A DNA stretch of 5,004 nucleotides from JABFRJ01 sp031409695. Its GTDB lineage: Bacteria > Pseudomonadota > Alphaproteobacteria > Rhizobiales > Hyphomicrobiaceae. Of this stretch, positions 1 through 5,004 are shown piece by piece. Numbering within the stretch: position 1 is the first letter of the stretch; every line of letters begins with the position of its first letter. Where the stretch lies: the NCBI GenBank assembly GCA_031409695.1, contig JANNXS010000204.1:1-5004 (forward strand). The letters are read 5' to 3'. A program made the translations under genes and the position numbers. The notes below the pieces were generated by a model. It was not told the DNA's origin, searched no databases, and saw only the letters and a program-made list of their open reading frames with translations.

Positions 1-622
1 CAACACGACCGAAGGTGGCAAAGCTGGTTTAAAAACGCCTGTATCTTACAAAGACCTGCTCGATCCGAAGTTGAAGGGGCAAATCGTGATGCCGCATCCG
101 GCGTCGTCCGGCACCGGCTATCTGATGGTTGCGGCTTGGCTCCAGGTCATGGGCAAAGACGCTGGCTGGAAGTTCATGGACGGTCTGCACGAAAACATCG
201 CCGTCTACACGCACTCGGGCTCGGCTCCGTGCGTGCAGGCCGCCAAGGGTGAGCGCATTGTCGGCCTCGGCTTCGACATGCGCGGTGCGCGCGAGAAGTC
301 GAACGGCGCGCCGATCGACATCGTGCTGCCGGCCGAAGGCGCCGGCTGGGACATGGAGGCGTCTTCGATCATGAAGGGCACCAAGAACTTGGCCGTGGCA
401 AAAAAGGTGATGGATTGGGTCGCCTCCAAGAGCGCCAATGAGCTGTATTCCAAGTACTATGCCATCGTCGCGCATCCGGACGTTAAGAACCTGCCGAAGA
501 ACTACCCAGAAAACGCCGAGGCCAAGATGGCCAAGATCGACCTGCAGGTCATGGCCAATGAGCGCGACGACATTCTCAAGGAGTGGTCGAAGCGCTACGA
601 AAGCAAAGCCGCGCCGAAGTGA
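1..622 (+). CDS. phnS: Periplasmic substrate-binding protein of a 2-aminoethylphosphonate-type ABC transporter (5' partial)
   Basis: The frame is open from base 2 to the TGA at 620-622, giving 206 visible residues. The signal peptide and first lobe lie outside the window. The TTG at 71 is internal and is not the start, because recognisable family sequence precedes it (SYKDLLDPKLKGQIVMP). The visible part matches the C-terminal two thirds of iron/phosphonate-type periplasmic binding proteins. It contains the segment HPASSGTGY (about residues 32-40), THSGSAPC (about 72-79), and a PAEGAGWDMEASSIMKGTKN stretch typical of the PhnS2 subfamily that binds 2-aminoethylphosphonate. The protein would act in the periplasm, delivering substrate to the membrane complex. 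The PhnT-type ATPase directly downstream supports the assignment. The exact ligand is inferred from resemblance. Related proteins bind ferric iron, thiamine or polyamines, but the THSGS and WDMEA segments favour the aminoethylphosphonate group. Confidence 0.88.
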   Translation, partial: NTTEGGKAGLKTPVSYKDLLDPKLKGQIVMPHPASSGTGYLMVAAWLQVMGKDAGWKFMDGLHENIAVYTHSGSAPCVQAAKGERIVGLGFDMRGAREKSNGAPIDIVLPAEGAGWDMEASSIMKGTKNLAVAKKVMDWVASKSANELYSKYYAIVAHPDVKNLPKNYPENAEAKMAKIDLQVMANERDDILKEWSKRYESKAAPK

Positions 623-630
623 GTGACGCA

Positions 631-658
631 CCCTCTCCCCCTGCAGAGGGGGAGAGGG
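631..658. repeat. GC-rich intergenic palindrome between phnS and phnT
   Basis: CCCTCTCCCCC at 631-641 is exactly complementary to GGGGGAGAGGG at 648-658. The T at 642 pairs with the A at 647, giving a perfect 12-bp stem with a GCAG loop. It begins 8 bases after the phnS stop and ends 15 bases before the chosen phnT ATG. No U-run follows, so it is not a classical intrinsic terminator. Palindromes with CCCTCTCCCC arms are widespread intergenic repeats in Bradyrhizobium-like genomes. By analogy with REP elements between binding-protein and membrane genes, it could protect the 3' end of the phnS message and keep the binding protein in excess over the ATPase. That role is inferred; the structure is seen directly. 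Confidence 0.8.
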
Positions 659-673
659 GCAGCAACGGTACCC

Positions 674-1795
674 ATGGCCGATTTGATCCCGATGCGACCG
701 GCTGTAACTGCGGCCTCGTTTGCACATATCCGCATCCGCGACCTGACCAAACGCTTTGGTGCGTTCACAGCGTTAAAGTCGATCTCGCTTGACATCGGCA
801 AGTCTGAATTCGTGTGCTTCCTCGGCCCGTCGGGTTGCGGAAAAACGACACTGCTGCGTGCCATTGCCGGTCTCGACCCGCAGGACGAAGGCATGATCGA
901 GATCGCGGGCCGTGATGTGTCGAACCTGCCGCCGGCCGTCCGGGATTTCGGCATCGTGTTTCAGTCCTACGCCTTGTTTCCGAACCTGACTGTGGCCAAA
1001 AACGTCGGCTATGGTTTGGTCAATCGCCGTCGCGGGTCTGGTGAAATCAAGGCTCGCGTGGATGAGTTGCTCGCCCTCGTTGGCTTGCCTGAACAGGGCG
1101 CGAAATACCCAGCTCAGCTCTCTGGCGGGCAACAACAGCGTGTTGCTCTCGCACGCGCGCTCGCGACATCGCCGAGCCTGCTGCTGCTCGATGAGCCATT
1201 GTCCGCACTCGACGCACGTGTGCGCATCCGCCTACGCGATGAGATCAAGCAGCTGCAGCGCCGCCTCGGTGTCACGACGATCATGGTCACCCACGATCAG
1301 GAGGAGGCCATGAGCATGGCCGACCGTATCGTGGTCATGAACCATGGGGTCATCGAGCAGGTTGGAACGCCGTCGGAAATCTACGCGCGACCGGCAACCG
1401 AGTTCGTCGCCGATTTTATTGGCCACATGGTGTTTCTCGATGGCACGATCGCGTCTGCGTCGGCCGTTGACGTCCAGGGGATGAGGCTGGCCATCGAGGA
1501 CAAGGGGGCAGTGGTGGCGGCCGGGATCAAGACGCGCCTCGGCATACGCCCGGAAGAAGTGCAGGTGCGCGGTGTCACGGCCGACACACCCAATCGACTG
1601 GATGTCGTGGTCAAGTCGGGTGATTATCTCGGGTCGTTCTGCCGGTTGACGCTCGCCTCCGTCACGCATGGCGCACTGACAATCGTCGCAGACCTCTCCA
1701 GTAACGACGTCCGTGACCTCGACGTGTCCGTCGGCACTACGATTGCCATTGCGCTACCCGCCAATCGGTTGCGAATGTTCCCGGCCAAGGCTTGA
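674..1795 (+). CDS. phnT: ABC transporter ATP-binding protein, PhnT-type (2-aminoethylphosphonate import)
   Basis: This 373-residue protein is a complete nucleotide-binding subunit that would hydrolyse ATP at the inner membrane to drive import. Numbered from the ATG at 674, Walker A is GPSGCGKTT (51-59), the Q-loop glutamine is Q97 (VFQSYALFPNLT), the signature is LSGGQQQR (149-156), Walker B is LLLLDEP (169-175), the D-loop is SALD, and the switch histidine is H207 in VTHDQEEA. A C-terminal TOBE-like region of about 110 residues follows (RLGIRPEEV around 286-294), as in importers of the iron, polyamine and phosphonate group. The frame could open at the GTG at 623, but that would translate the palindrome into a THPLPLQRGRG peptide, so ATG 674 is preferred. 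ATG 692 is also possible, and neither has a strong Shine-Dalgarno. It sits 51 bases after phnS and is probably co-transcribed with it. Substrate specificity is inferred from the neighbouring PhnS-type protein. Confidence 0.92.
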   Translation: MADLIPMRPAVTAASFAHIRIRDLTKRFGAFTALKSISLDIGKSEFVCFLGPSGCGKTTLLRAIAGLDPQDEGMIEIAGRDVSNLPPAVRDFGIVFQSYALFPNLTVAKNVGYGLVNRRRGSGEIKARVDELLALVGLPEQGAKYPAQLSGGQQQRVALARALATSPSLLLLDEPLSALDARVRIRLRDEIKQLQRRLGVTTIMVTHDQEEAMSMADRIVVMNHGVIEQVGTPSEIYARPATEFVADFIGHMVFLDGTIASASAVDVQGMRLAIEDKGAVVAAGIKTRLGIRPEEVQVRGVTADTPNRLDVVVKSGDYLGSFCRLTLASVTHGALTIVADLSSNDVRDLDVSVGTTIAIALPANRLRMFPAKA

Positions 1796-1804
1796 GTACG
1801 AACC

Positions 1805-1809
1805 GAAGG
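1805..1809 (+). promoter_or_regulatory. Putative ribosome binding site of the DppC-type permease gene
   Basis: GAAGG lies 10 bases before the ATG at 1820, within the 24-bp gap after the phnT stop. It is a moderate match to the anti-Shine-Dalgarno. The ATG at 1812 is in a different frame and is not used. The site supports start 1820 and independent initiation of the third cistron within the same transcript. Confidence 0.45.
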
Positions 1810-1819
1810 CAATGTCGAA

Positions 1820-2710
1820 ATGGCCTCGATCGCCGCACCCCTGACAACCGTTCCCGCCCGCCGCAGTGCGGCATGGAGTTTCATCCGCTCGCAGCCCCTT
1901 GGCATGCTCGGGCTGCTGGTTATCGTAGTCTATGTCGTTATGGCGCTCGGGGCCAAATGGATCGCGCCGTTCGACCCCGAGGAGATCGATTTCGCCGCGC
2001 AGCTCGCCAAGCCTGGCATTGAACACTGGTTCGGCACCGACCAGTTTGGCCGCGACGTCTTCTCGCGCCTCATCTATGGGTCGCGCACGGCGCTCGGCGT
2101 TGGTATCGGCGCGTCCATGTTCGGCTGTACGATTGGCGCCATCATCGGTGCGTCGTCGGGCTATTTCGGCGGCAAGATCGACACCATCATTCAGCGTGTC
2201 GTCGACATTCTACTGGCGTTTCCGATCATCGTGCTGGCCATGGTCGTCATTGCCGTGCTCGGCAAGCGGCAATGGGCCGGTATCGACTTGAACCTCATTA
2301 CGGCCATCGCGCTGCCCATTATCCCAAAGATGGCGCGTATCGCTCGGTCATCGACATTGTCGATCGCGGCGATGCCCTATATCGACGCGGCGCGCGCGGC
2401 TGGCTTCTCGCACAAGCGCATCATTCTGCGCCACATCCTGCCAAACATCGTCGCGCCGTTCTTGATCATGTTCACCGCCTTTGTGGCACAGGCGATCTTA
2501 CTTGAGGCGTCGCTTTCGTTTCTAGGACTTGGTGTGACGGAGCCGACGCCAGCATGGGGCTTGATGCTGTCGGGCGCGTCGGCCGACTTTTATCGCGACG
2601 CGCCTTGGATGATCGTGTTCCCTGGGCTCGCCATCACGCTCGCGGTATTTGCCTTCAACATGTTCGGCGACAGCCTGCGTGATTGGCTCGATCCGAAAAT
2701 GAAGACATAG
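1820..2710 (+). CDS. dppC: ABC transporter permease of the dipeptide/oligopeptide DppC/OppC family
   Basis: The 296-residue length is normal for the family. An OppC-type N-terminal region has a short cytoplasmic stretch and a first membrane helix at about 28-48 (SQPLGMLGLLVIVV), followed by APFDPEE. The hallmark FGTDQFGRDVFSRLIYGSRT at 71-90 introduces the transmembrane domain. Further helices fall roughly at 91-114, 128-147, 156-172, 208-230 and 263-283. The coupling (EAA) loop that docks on the ATPase is DAARAAGFSHKRIILRHILP (189-208). Family sequence SLSFLGLGVTEPTPAWGLML (231-250) follows, and the protein ends in DWLDPKMKT. Such permeases normally pair with a DppB-type permease and two DppD/DppF ATPases to import peptides, nickel or related solutes. 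None of these adjoins it here: upstream is a PhnT-type ATPase and downstream a convergent gene. The partners may lie further upstream, or the gene may be a remnant of a rearranged operon. Family assignment is firm; substrate is unknown. Confidence 0.92.
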   Translation: MASIAAPLTTVPARRSAAWSFIRSQPLGMLGLLVIVVYVVMALGAKWIAPFDPEEIDFAAQLAKPGIEHWFGTDQFGRDVFSRLIYGSRTALGVGIGASMFGCTIGAIIGASSGYFGGKIDTIIQRVVDILLAFPIIVLAMVVIAVLGKRQWAGIDLNLITAIALPIIPKMARIARSSTLSIAAMPYIDAARAAGFSHKRIILRHILPNIVAPFLIMFTAFVAQAILLEASLSFLGLGVTEPTPAWGLMLSGASADFYRDAPWMIVFPGLAITLAVFAFNMFGDSLRDWLDPKMKT

Positions 2711-2758
2711 GGCTAGGGCCATTCAAACCACGTCGCGCCGTTCAGGCCATGGGCCAGA

Positions 2759-4198
2759 TTACTTGCCGAACTTCTGCCAGTACGCACCGAACAGTGCGTC
2801 CTCGCTTGGCCGATCCTCCGGGATCGTCGTGACGAGGTGCGTGATGTTGATGAAATTCTTGTAGTTCAAGTTTTCGGAGAATGCGTTGCCCTGCCACGTG
2901 CCGCAGCCCATCGTGAGCGTGAACGGGAGCGCGTTGTCGTAGCCCCCGCCATTGCCGAAGGTGTGCGGCTGGTTGACCAGCACGCGCACGACGTCGATAT
3001 CGGCCGCGATCTCGCGAGCGTGCGCGATGTCCTTGGTGTGGATGCCGCAGGAGTGGCCCTTACCCTGGTAGTCGAGGATGGCGGTCGTGATGCGCTTCGC
3101 GTCCTTGAAGTCCTTGGCGCGATAGACTGTCAGGACCAGAGAGAGCTTTTCACCAGAGAGGGGAAAGGCCTTGCCGACACCGGTTTCCTCCGCCAGTACG
3201 AACTTGCAGCCCTCCGATGTCGGTCCGAGTTCGAACACCTTTATCAACGCCTCTGGCCCCTGCGCGATAACGGCACGGTTGAGTTTGCCATCGACCCATA
3301 AACGATCGATGATGCGCTGGCGTTCATCCATCGAGGCCATGTAGCCGCCCTGCTTCTCCAGCGCTTTGACCGCCCTGTCGTAGACGGCATCGACGATGAT
3401 GACGGCGTTCTCTGATGAACAACTCGTTGCATGGTCAAAGCACTTGGACAGCATGATCTTGTGCGCGGCATCGTCGAGGTCGGCAGACGTGTCGATGATC
3501 ACGGGCACGTTGCCTAGGCCGACGCCGAGCGCCGGTTTGCCGCTCTTGTAGGCGGCCTTCACGTTGGCCTGACTGCCAGTCGCAACCACGAGATCGGCGA
3601 GTTCCATCAGCCGTTGTGAGGTCTCACGTGTGACCGGTGCTGGCAGCAGCATCACCAGGTCCTCGGGCAGGCCGATTTTCTTCAGCTCCGCGCGCATGGC
3701 AATGACGCTGGCCTCGGTCGCGGCGTAGGCCGTCGGCGGAGGGGCAATGATGATGGCGTTGCCGCCTTTCAGCGCCATCATGGCTTTGTTAACGGGCGTC
3801 GCGTTCGGATTCGTCGACGGCGTGATGGCGGCCACGACACCAACGGGCTTCGCCCATTTGACCAGCCCCTTTTCAGGGATCTCCTCGATCACGCCAGTCG
3901 TTTTTGCGCGCAACAGATCACGTAACGTGCCGAAGGTCTTGCGCTGATTTTTGATCACCTTGCTCTCAACCTCGCCAATGCCGGTCACTTCGACGGCGTG
4001 GAGTGCAAAGCGGCGCGCGTTCTCTGGCTTGTAGATGGACCAGGCAAGGCCGGTAACGGCTTCGTCAATACGAGACTGACCACCTTTGGCAATCTCTTTA
4101 CCATAGGCAGCCATGGCGGCCCGCGCACGAGTGATCAGTGCCGGCACGGGATCTGCGGCGGCGTTGGCGGCAACAGTCTGCAGCTGGGCTTTTGGCAC
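2759..4198 (-). CDS. sauS: CoA-acylating aldehyde dehydrogenase, probable sulfoacetaldehyde dehydrogenase (SauS-like)
   Basis: This is a complete 479-residue cytoplasmic enzyme of the acylating aldehyde dehydrogenase family (the EutE, PduP, AdhE N-domain and SauS group), which oxidises an aldehyde with CoA and NAD(P)+ to an acyl-CoA. The N-terminal helical and cofactor-binding region includes WAKPVGVVAAITPSTNP (115-131) and ALKGGNAIIIAPPP (142-155). ATGSQANVKAAYKSGKP (206-222) and GVGLGNVP (225-232) are also family signatures. The catalytic cysteine is C260 in FDHATSCSSEN. The C-terminal part has GKGHSCGIHT (379-388) and the typical TLTMGCGTWQGN (427-438). The ITPSTNP and GLGNVP variants suggest the SauS branch, which acts on sulfoacetaldehyde, but other short polar aldehydes cannot be excluded. 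The GTG at 4198 is the only plausible start, since the frame closes at a stop about 34 bases upstream and a good ribosome site precedes the GTG. The gene is convergent with the permease gene, 48 bases apart. Confidence 0.88.
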   Translation of the reverse strand: MPKAQLQTVAANAAADPVPALITRARAAMAAYGKEIAKGGQSRIDEAVTGLAWSIYKPENARRFALHAVEVTGIGEVESKVIKNQRKTFGTLRDLLRAKTTGVIEEIPEKGLVKWAKPVGVVAAITPSTNPNATPVNKAMMALKGGNAIIIAPPPTAYAATEASVIAMRAELKKIGLPEDLVMLLPAPVTRETSQRLMELADLVVATGSQANVKAAYKSGKPALGVGLGNVPVIIDTSADLDDAAHKIMLSKCFDHATSCSSENAVIIVDAVYDRAVKALEKQGGYMASMDERQRIIDRLWVDGKLNRAVIAQGPEALIKVFELGPTSEGCKFVLAEETGVGKAFPLSGEKLSLVLTVYRAKDFKDAKRITTAILDYQGKGHSCGIHTKDIAHAREIAADIDVVRVLVNQPHTFGNGGGYDNALPFTLTMGCGTWQGNAFSENLNYKNFINITHLVTTIPEDRPSEDALFGAYWQKFGK

Positions 4199-4205
4199 GG
4201 GCAGC

Positions 4206-4209
4206 TCCG
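4206..4209 (-). promoter_or_regulatory. Ribosome binding site deciding the GTG start of the aldehyde dehydrogenase
   Basis: On the minus strand GGAG (within CCGGAGC) stands 7 bases before the GTG at 4198. Between this GTG and the in-frame TAG at 4232-4234 there is no ATG, TTG or other GTG, so this site fixes the start. Confidence 0.7.
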
Positions 4210-4230
4210 GTGTTCGCCTGATGCACGAAG

Positions 4231-4258
4231 TCTATAGATGAAGCAGCGGGCTTGGAAG
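4231..4258 (-). promoter_or_regulatory. Possible sigma-70-like promoter of the aldehyde dehydrogenase gene
   Basis: On the minus strand TATAGA (4236-4231) is a fair -10 match. CTTCCA (4258-4253) lies 16 bases upstream as a poor -35. Initiation would fall near 4224, giving a leader of about 25 bases that contains the ribosome site. A weak -35 would fit a promoter that needs an activator, and a tandem repeat lies just upstream. This rests on pattern matching only. Confidence 0.3.
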
Positions 4259-4286
4259 ATGGTGAGATCTGCGTTGGTGGCGCCTC

Positions 4287-4314
4287 TCATCCATCTGCTG
4301 TCATCCATCTGCTG
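4287..4314. repeat. Perfect 14-bp tandem direct repeat upstream of the aldehyde dehydrogenase gene
   Basis: TCATCCATCTGCTG occurs at 4287-4300 and again immediately at 4301-4314 without mismatch. It lies about 90-115 bases before the GTG start and about 60-90 bases before the inferred transcription start. Two adjacent identical sites in this position could be a binding site for a regulator of the gene. A chance slippage duplication is the simpler alternative. Confidence 0.75.
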
Positions 4315-4437
4315 GTCGAGTGTGCCGACGAGTTTGACCGGCTCATCGGTTTGGCCATAGCCACAGCAGAATGGCCGCTGGCGACGCAGCAGCCATGAAG
4401 GCTCGTCTCTTAGAATGTTGGTAGGGTGCCATGCTGC

Positions 4438-4464
4438 CCACGCCGACCGACTCGGACGGCGTGG
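4438..4464 (-). terminator. Candidate terminator hairpin downstream of phaZ
   Basis: CCACGCCG at 4438-4445 pairs with CGGCGTGG at 4457-4464. After one A/A mismatch (4446/4456), CCG pairs with CGG around a three-base loop, giving 11 base pairs in all. The hairpin begins 11 bases after the phaZ stop, which is the expected place for a transcript end. No U-tract follows on the minus strand, so it may instead act as a 3' stabiliser or in Rho-assisted termination. Confidence 0.45.
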
Positions 4465-4475
4465 ATACAAGCCGA

Positions 4476-5004
4476 TCAATCAGGCTTTTGTGACACAGCG
4501 CGCGGAACGGCGCCGCCGTTCATGCGCGCCCAGTTCGACAACATCGCGTCAGTTGTCACCGACCAGAGGCTCAGCGCATCGGACGGCGAGAAAACGCCGA
4601 ACGGCAAGAACGGATCGAAGGCCGAGCCGCCACCCTTCACGCGCGGGACAGACTTCTTCGTGTCCTGGTCCTTAGCGAACGTGAAGGCGGACTGTTCAGC
4701 GCGGCCAAGTTTCTCGACCGTGCTCCCGACCACAGCAAGTGCAGTCTTGTACTCTGCAGCCGTGACAGCCTTCGTACGCGGATCATGGCGGCGCATGAAA
4801 TGGCGCATCCGCGGTGCGATCTCATTGCGGAAGCGCGATCCAGCGAACACGCCGTAGTGGCCGACCTTCGGGCACTCAAAGTGCTGTTTGCGTGCTGCCG
4901 GGATACCTGAGCAGAGGGTGATCGCGGCACTGCACTGGCCGTGGCCGGTGATGTCGTCCTTCTCGCCCTCGACAGTCATGAGGGCGACGCGCTTGATCTT
5001 CGAC
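4476..5004 (-). CDS. phaZ: Intracellular poly(3-hydroxybutyrate) depolymerase, C-terminal part (5' partial)
   Basis: The frame is open from the window edge to the TGA at 4476-4478, giving 175 visible residues. The ATG at 4977-4979 is internal because family sequence (SKIKRVAL) precedes it. The visible part matches the C-terminal domain of intracellular PHB depolymerases, which hydrolyse stored PHB on granules to release hydroxybutyrate. MTVEGEKDDI (9-18) holds the expected catalytic aspartate. KVGHYGVFAGSRFRNEIAPR (46-65) holds the catalytic histidine at visible residue 49. The nucleophile cysteine lies outside the window. After about residue 75 there is a tail of roughly 100 residues that I do not recognise, rich in Ala, Ser and Lys, with GGGSAFDPFLPFGVF and a putative helix DALSLWSVTTDAMLSNWARM. 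C. necator PhaZ1, as I recall it, ends about 31 residues after its histidine, whereas 126 follow here. The tail's codons keep a GC-rich third position, so it appears to be truly translated. Confidence 0.87.
   Translation of the reverse strand, partial: SKIKRVALMTVEGEKDDITGHGQCSAAITLCSGIPAARKQHFECPKVGHYGVFAGSRFRNEIAPRMRHFMRRHDPRTKAVTAAEYKTALAVVGSTVEKLGRAEQSAFTFAKDQDTKKSVPRVKGGGSAFDPFLPFGVFSPSDALSLWSVTTDAMLSNWARMNGGAVPRAVSQKPD

Larger units (their letters stand above)
4199..4475. other. 277-bp intergenic region between phaZ and the aldehyde dehydrogenase gene
   Basis: This region holds, from right to left in the direction of both flanking genes, the phaZ-distal hairpin, a short GGCCAT/ATGGCC inverted repeat (4353-4358 and 4371-4376), the 14-bp tandem repeat, a possible promoter and the ribosome site. 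I see no convincing coding sequence, tRNA or known riboswitch here. Its length and content suggest that the dehydrogenase gene has its own promoter rather than being read through from phaZ. Confidence 0.6.

Noticed and set aside
623..673. N-terminal extension of PhnT from GTG 623
   Set aside because: It would translate the palindromic repeat into a low-complexity peptide, and the conserved ATPase sequence begins well after ATG 674.
29..727. 232-codon open frame on the minus strand opposite phnS
   Set aside because: It is antisense to a clearly conserved binding-protein gene, is rich in Arg/His/Gly as expected of a GC-rich shadow frame, and matches no family I know.
1232..1669. 145-codon open frame on the minus strand opposite phnT
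   Set aside because: It is antisense to conserved ABC ATPase motifs, and its Arg/Asp/His-rich composition is typical of a shadow frame.
2837..3301. 154-codon open frame on the plus strand opposite the aldehyde dehydrogenase
   Set aside because: It overlaps the conserved dehydrogenase C-terminus and has no recognisable domain or ribosome site.
4287..4314. CRISPR-like repeat
   Set aside because: There are only two directly adjacent 14-bp units with no spacer and no cas genes.
4353..4376. GGCCAT/ATGGCC inverted repeat with a 12-base loop
   Set aside because: Six base pairs with a long loop are expected by chance in GC-rich DNA, and nothing else supports a function.
4135..4479. 114-codon minus-strand frame filling the phaZ-dehydrogenase gap
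   Set aside because: It starts at a TTG overlapping the phaZ stop, runs through a hairpin and the tandem repeat, overlaps 64 bases of the dehydrogenase gene, and has an Arg/Pro/Cys-rich non-protein-like composition.
4426..4857. 143-codon open frame on the plus strand opposite phaZ
   Set aside because: The minus strand carries recognisable PhaZ sequence through this region. The plus frame is Arg/Ser/Thr-rich and family-less.

Overview
The window carries about 5 kb of GC-rich chromosomal DNA (estimated at about 60% by eye) with five protein-coding genes. Both outermost genes run off the window. Gene content, codon use and a GC-rich intergenic palindrome of the type common in Bradyrhizobium and Rhodopseudomonas suggest an alphaproteobacterium, probably Hyphomicrobiales. 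The genus cannot be read from the sequence. No tRNA, rRNA, insertion sequence or CRISPR array was recognised.

Left half, plus strand (1-2710): a tight import operon. It holds the C-terminal two thirds of a periplasmic binding protein of the 2-aminoethylphosphonate (PhnS) type, then a complete PhnT-type ABC ATPase. A strong 12-bp palindrome lies between these two. After only 24 bp comes a complete permease of the dipeptide/oligopeptide DppC/OppC family. The expected PhnU/PhnV permease does not follow phnT, and the DppB partner and DppD/DppF ATPases do not flank dppC. The operon therefore looks mosaic: either a rearranged pair of transporter operons or an unusual mixed transporter. All three genes use the same reading frame and are separated in that frame only by single TGA stops.

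Right half, minus strand (2759-5004): a complete CoA-acylating aldehyde dehydrogenase closest to the sulfoacetaldehyde dehydrogenase (SauS) branch, convergent with the permease gene. It has a GTG start with a good Shine-Dalgarno site. Upstream lies a 277-bp intergenic region with a possible promoter, a perfect 14-bp tandem direct repeat and a hairpin. Beyond that is the C-terminal part of an intracellular polyhydroxybutyrate depolymerase (PhaZ), with the Asp and His of its triad visible and an unusually long tail.

Working together: the transporter could import a C2 phosphonate or a related compound. An acylating dehydrogenase for a charged C2 aldehyde would fit catabolism of a C2 sulfonate or phosphonate to a CoA thioester, and PhaZ releases stored carbon. 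The genes are on opposite strands and the specificities are inferred from family resemblance, so this link is a hypothesis. I did not find a convincing wholly new system. The mosaic transporter operon is the most unusual element.
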